DNA of 14,381 bases, from the NCBI GenBank assembly GCA_947374125.1, contig CANCAR010000050.1, positions 1 through 14,381 of the forward strand, given 5' to 3'. The notes below the pieces were generated by a model, which worked only from the letters and a program-made list of their open reading frames with translations, did not search any database and was not told where the DNA came from. A program made the position numbers and the translations under genes. Shown here one piece after another: positions 7,434 through 13,191 of this stretch; position 1 is the stretch's first letter; the number at the start of each line of letters is the position of its first letter. The DNA is from Hyphomicrobiales bacterium. Its GTDB lineage: Bacteria; Pseudomonadota; Alphaproteobacteria; Rhizobiales; Beijerinckiaceae.

Positions 7434-7459
7434 AAAAAAGCCCGAATAGTCGGGCTTTT
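7434..7459 (-). terminator. Intrinsic terminator after the DUF6915-like gene
   Basis: A perfect 10-bp stem AAAAGCCCGA/TCGGGCTTTT with a four-base loop. On the minus strand it runs into six T residues. It lies 33 bases past the stop codon. The symmetrical sequence could also act on the plus strand, but no gene there needs it. Confidence 0.9.
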
Positions 7460-7492
7460 GGGGCAATCTGTTGAAAGGGAATTGGCTTTTTG

Positions 7493-7864
7493 CTATGGGG
7501 TTGAGGCTGCGTTAGTGTCCGGTTCATCGCCGATCAGCAAAGGCTGCGCCCGTCCCATCCAAGCTTCCGGCCGGATAGCGCGTACCCAATCCGCAAAGCT
7601 TGGTATTTTTCCGAAATCCTCACTGACATGTTGTTCGCCGATCAGGCGGACAGGGATTTTTCGGTTATCCGAATTGGTGATTGTCGCACCAAAGATGGTC
7701 TCCGCCATGAAGATGCCTTCGGCGTGATGGCGCAGCGCTCGGTGTCGATAATCGGCGATGATCATTTTTGACTGATCGAACCAGGTATGGATTGCCAAAT
7801 AATCGTCTGGTTTTCCGCCAAATTTCCGAGCCGAGGATACGGCATGATGAAAACTATGTGCCAT
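7493..7864 (-). CDS. DUF6915-like small protein
   Basis: A 123-residue protein beginning MAHSFHHAVSSARKFGGKPD. The core WFDQSKMIIADYRHRALRHHAEGI, then ETIFGATITNSDNRKIPVRL and IGEQHVSEDFGKIPSFADW, with WMGRAQP near the end, matches what I know as DUF6915, a small plasmid- and phage-borne family of unknown function. The histidine cluster (YRHRALRHHAEG) and the later IGEQHV are conserved-looking and could bind metal, but this is a guess. A strong AAAGGAGA ribosome site overlaps the end of the DUF6878-like gene and only one base separates the two reading frames, so they are co-translated. The family number comes from memory. Confidence 0.82.
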   Translation of the reverse strand: MAHSFHHAVSSARKFGGKPDDYLAIHTWFDQSKMIIADYRHRALRHHAEGIFMAETIFGATITNSDNRKIPVRLIGEQHVSEDFGKIPSFADWVRAIRPEAWMGRAQPLLIGDEPDTNAASTP

Positions 7865-7865
7865 T

Positions 7866-8372
7866 TTATTCTCCTTTCAGCTCGTGATCGCGGCTGGCGT
7901 AATTCATGATGCGTTGATTGAATTCGACAAGGATGGTTTTTTCTGACGTGTCGATGGTAATTTCGCCGAATGATCCGCTGCCGATGTCCCAACCACCTTC
8001 AAAATATTGGAGTGCGTCGTAGGTCATCTCGTCTAACGCTTCGCGCAATGTGATCTGTTGCGGTTCTTTTTCATTTTGCTTGACGAAGCGGATAGAGGGT
8101 TCGTCGGAAAAATGTGGGTTATATTGGCCGTCGATTTGAATCTCGTTGATCTGGCCGCTATCTCCTTCTCCGTCGAAATATACGATTACTTCTTTGATAT
8201 TGGCTTCGACGAGAGCCTTAAAAATGGTTGGTTTGTTGATATCGAGCCGAATTTTTAAGGCAGATTGTTGATCTTCCATCATTTGTTGAAGGGTTTTGTA
8301 CATCATCGGGGATGGTGGCACGCATTCGATCGCATCGTGGGGTTGGCCTTCAACGGTTTGTTCAGAAATCAT
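7866..8372 (-). CDS. DUF6878-like protein, 168 aa
   Basis: The frame is open further upstream, but I place the start at 8372 (MISEQTVEGQPHDAIECV) because AAGGA lies nine bases before it. The region upstream overlaps the parB 3' end out of frame. The protein has a helical N-terminus, then TIFKALVEANIKEVIVYFDG, EGDSGQI, and a C-terminal half with LDEMTYDALQYFEGGWDIGS and FGEITIDTSEKTILVEFNQR. The order 'strand-FDGEGDSGQI' and 'GGWEhxxGsxGxhxhd' fits the family I remember as DUF6878, a plasmid-borne family with no known activity. It is second in the parB operon and directly followed by the DUF6915-like gene. Confidence 0.82.
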   Translation of the reverse strand: MISEQTVEGQPHDAIECVPPSPMMYKTLQQMMEDQQSALKIRLDINKPTIFKALVEANIKEVIVYFDGEGDSGQINEIQIDGQYNPHFSDEPSIRFVKQNEKEPQQITLREALDEMTYDALQYFEGGWDIGSGSFGEITIDTSEKTILVEFNQRIMNYASRDHELKGE

Positions 8373-8406
8373 GGCAAGGTGTCCTTTTGCTGAAATGAGG
8401 GATGGA

Positions 8407-8427
8407 GCAGACCGCGAAGCGGTCTGC
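8407..8427. other. Strong hairpin between parB and the DUF6878-like gene
   Basis: A perfect 9-bp inverted repeat, GCAGACCGC (8407-8415) and GCGGTCTGC (8419-8427), with a three-base loop. On the minus strand (the coding direction) no T-run follows, so it is not a normal terminator. T residues follow only on the plus strand. It lies between the parB stop and the next ribosome site and may stabilise or process the transcript. Confidence 0.6.
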
Positions 8428-8451
8428 TTTTTGAGGGATGGATCAACAGGC

Positions 8452-10521
8452 TCAATCGTCATCGGATCGTTCTTGGCCTTTGTCGCCTTCGCCATCGTCT
8501 TCGGAGGCTTCCGGATCTTCATTTTCTAGAAAATCGGGAAGGTCTCCTTCTGTTTCTGATTCAATGGACTGAATGTCAGACGATGAACGCAGGATTTCTG
8601 GCAACCAATCCGTATCTTTCAACATGCGTTCGGCTTCTTTGGCCATTTCGATCTTTTTTAGCGGAGCGAGCAATTGTGCCTGTTGTTCACCTTTAGCTTC
8701 GCGGACAGCTTCCAGGATTTTGTTCTTCGAGACTCGCCCGAGATAGGTCTCGGCGGTTGGACGCCATCCGAGTTCATGCACATCCATACCGATGTCTTGA
8801 ATGACTTGATCGCCATGTTTGAGTGCTTTATTGCGAGCCGCATGGATGGTGTTATTGATCTGAACAGTGGCCATCTTCCCGATACAATGCGCGAGCAATC
8901 GACCTTTTTGATCATAATCGAAGGTTTTGAGCTTGGCGTAAAGATGGATGGGCTCGGCAGGGAGGCTCGCTTTTAGCCTGTCATGACGCTGTTTCAGGCG
9001 ATCAGCGACCGATCCGTGGCCAAGCCCCGGCGTTGTTGCAGGAATATGTCCCGGCTGCGTGTGCAGAGACAGACATGAGTGCTCATTATACGGGTAGAAG
9101 GTTTTAAGGCACAGCGCATGGAGCAAGGTCAAGAAGGCGATTTCATAATCCTCGCCGAGTTGGTAGCGTAGCGCGACCGTGCGATAGCTGGACAGTTCCG
9201 CTACCAGCGCGTCGGATAGCGGTTTTTCTGCTGGCTCCTCTGGTTGAGTTGGTGTGATATCGGGTATGGGATGTGAAGCGATCACATCGGTCTGTCGCTC
9301 GGATGGATCGGGTGTTTCCGATCGTTCCTGCTGAAGAGCGTCTTCTGGTTTGACATAGCCTAAATGGGCGACGGCTTGACCTTGTCGAGATAGGCCTAAG
9401 AAAAGGCCGGACATGGCTTTTTCTTCAGGCGTAAAAATGTTTGGCAGATTATCAAAAGCATCAATTTTTGCTTCGATTTCGGCGAATTCAATCATCATTT
9501 CATCTGTTTCATCGCCTATTGATTGAATTTCGTCGATTTCTTCAAGGCGCACGTTGAGGGCGTCATAAATCGCTTGTTCTGTTTCCGTCAGAACATATTC
9601 TTGGCCGGAAAAACGGCTTAGTTTGCTGGCGTGCTCGGGCAGTGAATGCAGCGCAATTTCGACCCATTTCCACCCCTCTGCTTGATAATTGGCAGCGATC
9701 GAGGTGAGTTTTTCATGGACAAGTTGATCGACAAGATCAGGGTTTTCGAGGATGATCGTTTCATTCGTTGAAAACAGATCGCGTCCGATCGTGCCGCCTT
9801 TTTCGAGATAGGCGTTTAGTCCGATGAACCGCACGCGATGATCATGGCCTTGTATCGTATTTGACTGAATATTTTGACGGATATACCAATCCGATAGATT
9901 GTTGTGTTCACGCGCTTGCTGAAAGATGGTTTCTTGACGGCTAATATCATCGGTTAGCGTAAAAACTTGAACGGTATTCAGTCGAATCTCATCAGCAATA
10001 TATGCTTCTAAAATCATCGGCGAGACTTTGGCGAGTTTTAGCCTTTGATGGACGATTTGGGGCGAAACACCATGCGTTGCTGCGATATCCTCAATCGATT
10101 TACCTTCGTCGACAAGAGCCTTAAACGCTTTGAATTGATCGACCGGATGCAGCGCTTCGCGTTGGTTATTCGCGGCTAGGCTGTCATCGGTAACGGAGTG
10201 GGGTTGACGCACAACGCACGCCACCAAAGCGGCTGGATCAATACGCTTTTGTCCAACCAAGTGCATAAGGGCGCGATAGCGTCGACCTCCATCAATGATT
10301 TCGAATTGTTCGGTATTGCCGCCGATATTCGAATTTGGTTTGACGGAGAGGCTCAGCATCAATCCGCGGCGCGCAATATCTTCGGCGAGCGTTTCGATGG
10401 ATTGGTTGGTGTGCGTTTTGCGAACATTGTCATTGCTGACGACCAGTTGGTTGAGGGGTATGTCACGGCTGTCATTCAGCGCGATAACCGGTAATGCGGG
10501 TTTTTGCTTGGTCTTTTTCAT
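8452..10521 (-). CDS. Large ParB/RepB/Spo0J-like protein
   Basis: A 689-residue protein starting MKKTKQKPALPVIALNDSRD. Residues 20-105 form the ParB N-terminal domain (IPLNQLVVSNDNVR, IETLAEDIARRGLMLSLSV, IIDGGRRYRAL). The usual GERR box reads GGRR here, losing the glutamate linked to nucleotide handling in classical ParB. A helix-turn-helix follows at about 143-165 (SIEDIAATHGVSPQIVHQRL). The remaining ~520 residues are long, helical and end in a very acidic tail (ENEDPEASEDDGEGDKGQ). No ParA gene is visible, so classical partitioning is not shown; a regulator or entry protein is equally possible. I chose the ATG at 10521, four codons inside another in-frame ATG, because GGAGAG sits just before it. 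It heads an operon with DUF6878- and DUF6915-like genes. Confidence 0.88.
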   Translation of the reverse strand: MKKTKQKPALPVIALNDSRDIPLNQLVVSNDNVRKTHTNQSIETLAEDIARRGLMLSLSVKPNSNIGGNTEQFEIIDGGRRYRALMHLVGQKRIDPAALVACVVRQPHSVTDDSLAANNQREALHPVDQFKAFKALVDEGKSIEDIAATHGVSPQIVHQRLKLAKVSPMILEAYIADEIRLNTVQVFTLTDDISRQETIFQQAREHNNLSDWYIRQNIQSNTIQGHDHRVRFIGLNAYLEKGGTIGRDLFSTNETIILENPDLVDQLVHEKLTSIAANYQAEGWKWVEIALHSLPEHASKLSRFSGQEYVLTETEQAIYDALNVRLEEIDEIQSIGDETDEMMIEFAEIEAKIDAFDNLPNIFTPEEKAMSGLFLGLSRQGQAVAHLGYVKPEDALQQERSETPDPSERQTDVIASHPIPDITPTQPEEPAEKPLSDALVAELSSYRTVALRYQLGEDYEIAFLTLLHALCLKTFYPYNEHSCLSLHTQPGHIPATTPGLGHGSVADRLKQRHDRLKASLPAEPIHLYAKLKTFDYDQKGRLLAHCIGKMATVQINNTIHAARNKALKHGDQVIQDIGMDVHELGWRPTAETYLGRVSKNKILEAVREAKGEQQAQLLAPLKKIEMAKEAERMLKDTDWLPEILRSSSDIQSIESETEGDLPDFLENEDPEASEDDGEGDKGQERSDDD

Positions 10522-10540
10522 CGATCTCTCCATGCGGTTG

Positions 10541-10559
10541 TCGAGAGCCACTCTCTCGA
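10541..10559 (-). promoter_or_regulatory. Leader hairpin just upstream of the parB ribosome site
   Basis: TCGAGAG (10541-10547) and CTCTCGA (10553-10559) form a perfect 7-bp stem with a five-base loop. In the minus-strand RNA the second arm, CTCTC, could instead pair with the GAGAG of the ribosome site (plus 10526-10530). Two exclusive structures are therefore possible. Confidence 0.5.
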
Positions 10560-10573
10560 TCTTCAAACCGACA

Positions 10574-10619
10574 CACGCCCCCTCACTCCTCTTTCTCTCG
10601 AAGGGGCGGGGAAGGCGTG
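10574..10619 (-). promoter_or_regulatory. Purine-rich leader element ahead of parB
   Basis: The minus strand reads CGAGAGAAAGAGGAGTGAGG in a loop closed by CACGCC/GGCGTG (10574-10579 with 10614-10619) and CCC/GGG (10580-10582 with 10609-10611, after an AA bulge). An alternative stem CCCCT/AGGGG (10579-10583 with 10602-10606) gives the same loop content. Confidence 0.5.
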
Positions 10620-10630
10620 GTGTTTTTTTT

Positions 10631-10659
10631 AAAAAATGCTCGGCGCTTAAGCAGCGAGC
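10631..10659 (-). terminator. Intrinsic terminator overlapping the ardC stop codon
   Basis: GCTCG and CGAGC (plus 10655-10659 and 10638-10642) close a stem that continues, after one mismatch, to a TTAA loop containing the TAA stop. On the minus strand it is followed by A and six T residues. Confidence 0.75.
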
Positions 10660-11576
10660 GCGATTTCCGGCGTTTCGATCGCGGAACGGTAGGCTAATAG
10701 ATAATTCGCTGCTTTGGACGCGAGGCTTGCTGCTTTGAAGATCGCGTGATCGTCGCTTTTGAGGAGTTCGAGCCAAGTAGCAATATAATCGGCGTGTCGG
10801 ACGGTTGGTTGGATTCCGAGGGATGCGCAGGTATAGGCAGCGGTCAATTCTGCGACCAATTCTTCAAATGCGTATTTTTTACTGCCTTTGACACAGGCCA
10901 GTTCGCGACAGAGTCGTGAGGGGTGGCCGGTCCAGTGTCCGAGTTCGTGAAGTGCGGTCCGATGCCAATTGATCGTATCGTGAAAATTCAGTGGATGCGG
11001 GATTTGAACGAAATCAGGCTCCACCATGTAATAGGCTTTCTCGCCACCAATCCGAAAGTCAGCCTGACTGCGATCGATAATGGTTTGGACTTCTTCGAAG
11101 ATTAAGCCTTCAGGGATGGGCTCTGGGGTCGCTTTAAGGTCTTCGGGCAGATGATCGCATTGATCGACGTTAAACAGCGTGTAGCGCTTTAAAAACGGTA
11201 TGGCTGCGGCTTCGCCATTCTGATCATCGACCGCGAATTGATCATCCTTTGGTGTGAAGGTGCTCGCATAACAAACGGTCGTACCGCTTTCTTTACTGCG
11301 CACATGTCCGCCCAGGTGCAGCGCTTGGCGATAGGTCAGCCAGATTGGGCTTGTAAATCCGCGCTTTTTCAGTCGGTTCCATAAAACGATGACATTGATG
11401 CCGGAATACGCGTTTTTTGAAATGGCGTTCCGTGGGAGAGCGTATTGGGCTAAGTCGCTCTTATCGGAGTTCCAAGGTTGAACCCACGGCACTTGTCCTG
11501 CTTCAAGCTCGGCGATAATCGAGGAGGTAATCTCCTCATAAAGTGTTGCACCTTTTTCGTGGCGTTTGAAGGTCAT
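10647..11576 (-). CDS. ardC: ArdC-like antirestriction protein with metallopeptidase domain
   Basis: A 309-residue protein. The N-terminal domain (about 10-135) begins TLYEEITSSIIAELEAGQVP and WVQPWN and includes NAYSGINVIVLW. This is the ArdC/TraC-type single-strand-DNA-binding domain (DUF1738). The C-terminal domain is zincin-like with HELGH at 210-214 in TALHELGHWTGHPSRL, and a downstream glutamate in FEELVAELTAAY (about 238-249) as the likely third zinc ligand. ArdC proteins protect incoming plasmid DNA from host restriction during conjugation. That is established for the family and inferred here. I set the start at 11576, where AGGAGA precedes the ATG, rather than nine codons upstream. 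Its own terminator overlaps its stop codon, so it is probably a single-gene unit between two terminators. Confidence 0.9.
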   Translation of the reverse strand: MTFKRHEKGATLYEEITSSIIAELEAGQVPWVQPWNSDKSDLAQYALPRNAISKNAYSGINVIVLWNRLKKRGFTSPIWLTYRQALHLGGHVRSKESGTTVCYASTFTPKDDQFAVDDQNGEAAAIPFLKRYTLFNVDQCDHLPEDLKATPEPIPEGLIFEEVQTIIDRSQADFRIGGEKAYYMVEPDFVQIPHPLNFHDTINWHRTALHELGHWTGHPSRLCRELACVKGSKKYAFEELVAELTAAYTCASLGIQPTVRHADYIATWLELLKSDDHAIFKAASLASKAANYLLAYRSAIETPEIALAA

Positions 11577-11589
11577 ATTCGATCTCCTG

Positions 11590-11633
11590 GATCGATGGGC
11601 CACGAGCCGATCTCGCTGCTCCCTTCATCGATC
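11590..11633 (-). promoter_or_regulatory. Leader hairpin just upstream of the ardC ribosome site
   Basis: GATCGATG (11590-11597) pairs with CATCGATC (11626-11633), and CGAG/CTCG (11603-11606 with 11612-11615) forms an inner stem. The hairpin ends one or two bases before the AGGAGA ribosome site. It could act as a translational control structure or as a protein-binding palindrome. Confidence 0.5.
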
Positions 11634-11634
11634 A

Positions 11635-11672
11635 CCCAAACGGACCCCTCCTCTTGCTCTGCCGGGGTTGGG
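11635..11672 (-). promoter_or_regulatory. Purine-rich leader element ahead of ardC
   Basis: On the minus strand GGCAGAGCAAGAGGA lies in a loop closed by CCCC/GGGG (11645-11648 with 11664-11667) and CCCAA/TTGGG (11635-11639 with 11668-11672), separated by a five-base bulge. This is the strongest stem of the four leader copies. Confidence 0.55.
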
Positions 11673-11699
11673 CCGGGCATGGCTCTATCGGGCCACAAT

Positions 11700-11732
11700 A
11701 AAAAACCCCGCCTATCGGGCGAAGGCGGGGTT
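11700..11732 (-). terminator. Intrinsic terminator after the DUF6927-like gene
   Basis: A 9-bp stem AACCCCGCC/GGCGGGGTT (11704-11712 with 11724-11732) followed on the minus strand by a run of T residues. It lies 22 bases past the stop codon. Confidence 0.9.
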
Positions 11733-11754
11733 GATTGAGATCGATATAGAATTT

Positions 11755-12435
11755 TTAAATCTGAGGAGCCGTTCGTTCGACAAAAATTTGGGCTTGGCTC
11801 AGGTGTTTTTCGGGGATTTTGCACAGCATCCGGGTTTCGATATCCATATAGCAAAGCGTCAATTTAGATCCGCCGCCGCGTTTGCGAATGCGTTCTTGGA
11901 CAGCAACAAACTGTTGACAGGGTATGTCGCGGAAAAGCAGTGCTGATTTTAGAACGATACGCGTTCCTGGTGTGATTTGTTTAATCAGCGATCTGGTTGA
12001 TCGATTGGTCACATCGGAGTTGCGACATTTTTCACGCCATGCGAGCGCGTAGTTATTATGTAGGTGATCGGGGCGAAGTTCTGACAGATGGGATAAAAAC
12101 GTCGGGTGGACCGTTTCACTTGGTCCCGCGATTTCGTCCATATCTTTATAGCCAAAATTATAATCTCCCTTGGCGTATCGATACAAAATGATGAACGGGA
12201 CAGTGACGCTTCCATCTGCATTCGCAATATAGTGGTCCTTCCACTGCTGAGGTTTTTCAGGATCAGTGAAGAAAGCTGAAGGAAAATTGACGGCAAAAAT
12301 CACCCGGTTTGAATAGGTCCGACTTTTGACTACTTTCGGATGCGCTTCATCAGGAACATTCCATCTGACAATTTTTTCTTCGAGGAATTTTGCTGGCGAG
12401 CAATGTTTCGGTTTAGGGGTAAAGGTCCAACCCAT
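11755..12435 (-). CDS. DUF6927-like plasmid protein, 226 aa
   Basis: The start is placed at 12435 (MGWTFTPKPKHCSPAKFLEE) because GGAGG lies six bases before it; an ATG four codons upstream lacks this. The N-terminal MGWTF, the central VPFIILYRYAKGDYNFGYKD, MDEIAGPSE and the later RIVLKSALLFRDIPCQQFVA recall a plasmid family that I believe is DUF6927. I hold that name loosely. The stretch YNFGYKDMDEIAGP suggests a small alpha-beta fold, but no catalytic motif is clear. The gene has an unusual leader with a long hairpin covering the ribosome site and a probable promoter of its own overlapping the end of the preceding gene. It is followed by a terminator, so it is likely a single-gene unit. Confidence 0.8.
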   Translation of the reverse strand: MGWTFTPKPKHCSPAKFLEEKIVRWNVPDEAHPKVVKSRTYSNRVIFAVNFPSAFFTDPEKPQQWKDHYIANADGSVTVPFIILYRYAKGDYNFGYKDMDEIAGPSETVHPTFLSHLSELRPDHLHNNYALAWREKCRNSDVTNRSTRSLIKQITPGTRIVLKSALLFRDIPCQQFVAVQERIRKRGGGSKLTLCYMDIETRMLCKIPEKHLSQAQIFVERTAPQI

Positions 12436-12441
12436 GATATC

Positions 12442-12494
12442 CTCCATAACGAACGGAACGCGGTCTCTCCGCTTCCTTCTTGTCCGTTATGGAG
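12442..12494 (-). promoter_or_regulatory. Long hairpin sequestering the DUF6927-like ribosome site
   Basis: CTCCATAACG (12442-12451) is perfectly complementary to CGTTATGGAG (12485-12494). Inside, GGAA/TTCC (12455-12458 with 12473-12476) and GCGG/CCGC (12460-12463 with 12469-12472) continue the stem to a five-base loop, for 18 pairs in total. On the minus-strand RNA the ribosome site GGAGG is four-fifths within the outer stem, seven bases before the ATG. Folding would block initiation. Confidence 0.7.
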
Positions 12495-12495
12495 A

Positions 12496-12528
12496 CCAAC
12501 CCTTCTCTTTCTCTCGGAGGTCGCTTGG
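12496..12528 (-). promoter_or_regulatory. Purine-rich leader element ahead of the DUF6927-like gene
   Basis: The minus strand reads CGAGAGAAAGAGAAGGG, with flanking CCAA/TTGG (12496-12499 with 12525-12528) and CCT/AGG (12501-12503 with 12518-12520). The motif is nearly identical to that ahead of parB, while the arms differ. Confidence 0.5.
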
Positions 12529-12532
12529 CTCG

Positions 12533-12561
12533 ATTTTAGGTCGTTCTTGGCGCGTTTTAAA
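12533..12561 (-). promoter_or_regulatory. Probable promoter of the DUF6927-like gene
   Basis: On the minus strand TTTAAA (plus 12556-12561), a 17-base spacer and TAAAAT (plus 12533-12538) form a reasonable sigma-70 promoter overlapping the stop codon of the preceding gene. Transcription would begin about at the outer arm of the purine-rich element, giving a leader of about 90 bases. Confidence 0.45.
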
Positions 12562-12775
12562 CAAGAGCTGGATGGTTTGGCAGATTCCGAATGTGATCGG
12601 CTTCGCGCTGGATTAACAGTTCAATGGCTGCTTCGGAGGTGTTGAGACCATAATTCGACTGAATAATAGCCAGATCTTCGAGCTGATTGGGCTCCAGTGC
12701 GAGTGGGATAAACCCCCCTCCCCGCTTTTTCAGCGCTTGGCGGTGTTGCGGACTTTTGAACAAGAGTTTTACCAT
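12557..12775 (-). CDS. Small ribbon-helix-helix-like protein, 72 aa
   Basis: The 72 residues have a basic start (MVKLLFKSPQHRQALKKRGG), then a short strand GFIPLAL, a helix EPNQLEDLAIIQSNYG and a second helix LNTSEAAIELLIQREADHI. Strand-helix-helix with 'TSEAAIELLIQRE' in the second helix is the layout of ribbon-helix-helix DNA-binding proteins such as CopG/MetJ types, which repress transcription as dimers. The assignment is from pattern, not from a recognised family. The ribosome site is weak, but the frame and length look real and a good promoter lies ~60 bases upstream. It could regulate itself or neighbouring genes. Confidence 0.7.
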   Translation of the reverse strand: MVKLLFKSPQHRQALKKRGGGFIPLALEPNQLEDLAIIQSNYGLNTSEAAIELLIQREADHIRNLPNHPALV

Positions 12776-12831
12776 CGTCGTATTAACCGATCTTCTTTAG
12801 TTGGTATATTGCAACTTAATTCACGGTTCCT

Positions 12832-12859
12832 ATCATTAAAAATACCCTTGAAATGTCAA
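12832..12859 (-). promoter_or_regulatory. Probable promoter of the ribbon-helix-helix-like gene
   Basis: A perfect TTGACA (plus 12854-12859), a 16-base spacer and AATGAT (plus 12832-12837) on the minus strand. The surrounding 90-base gap is AT-rich. It lies directly after the 80-aa membrane protein gene and about 57 bases before the next ATG. Confidence 0.55.
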
Positions 12860-12865
12860 GCGCGA

Positions 12866-13108
12866 TCAATCGTCCAACTTCTGCTTGTTGGCCACTAATT
12901 TCGTTTTGAACATTTCATTTCGAATATCGGCTGAGATCACGATCAGTCCATACACTAAAGCAGCGATCGTGATCCCAATCACCAGCGATAAAATGACGGT
13001 TGTGACGGTTCCATAGACGAGGAGGCCGAACGCGAGTGTGGTTGCAACAATAAGAAGCGCGATAACTCGGTTAAGTAGGCCCATGGCATTCGCAAGAAAT
13101 TTAGTCAT
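12866..13108 (-). CDS. Small membrane protein, 80 aa, two predicted TM segments
   Basis: Eighty residues beginning MTKFLANAMGLLNRVIALLI. Two hydrophobic segments, about residues 14-34 (RVIALLIVATTLAFGLLVYG) and 36-58 (VTTVILSLVIGITIAALVYG), are joined by a very short turn. A charged C-terminal tail follows (SADIRNEMFKTKLVANKQKL), likely cytoplasmic. The ribosome site TAGGAGGT is near perfect, six bases before the ATG, so the gene is almost certainly translated. I recognise no family. Two small membrane proteins in a row might belong to entry exclusion or transfer functions, but nothing in the sequence proves it. Confidence 0.8.
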   Translation of the reverse strand: MTKFLANAMGLLNRVIALLIVATTLAFGLLVYGTVTTVILSLVIGITIAALVYGLIVISADIRNEMFKTKLVANKQKLDD

Positions 13109-13191
13109 GTTAACCTCCTAACGATTGGTTTTAGGATTTCAGATGTTTGCTATTTATAATCATAGTGAGTGTTCTGATATTAGAATTTAGT

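Noticed and set aside
10522..10776. In-frame N-terminal extension of the ParB-like protein.
   Set aside because: It would overlap the ardC end and cross its terminator. The added residues are low-complexity and basic, and a ribosome site lies just before the internal start at 10521.
11573..11680. A 35-codon frame in the ardC leader whose stop overlaps the ardC start.
   Set aside because: It has no ribosome site, and an ATGA overlap arises by chance in one of four ATG starts. The stretch is better explained by the paired leader elements.
12776..13191. AT-rich gaps at 12776-12865 and 13109-13191 as a replication origin.
   Set aside because: There are no direct repeats (iterons), DnaA-like boxes or adjacent replication initiator gene. 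They are more simply promoter-bearing gaps.
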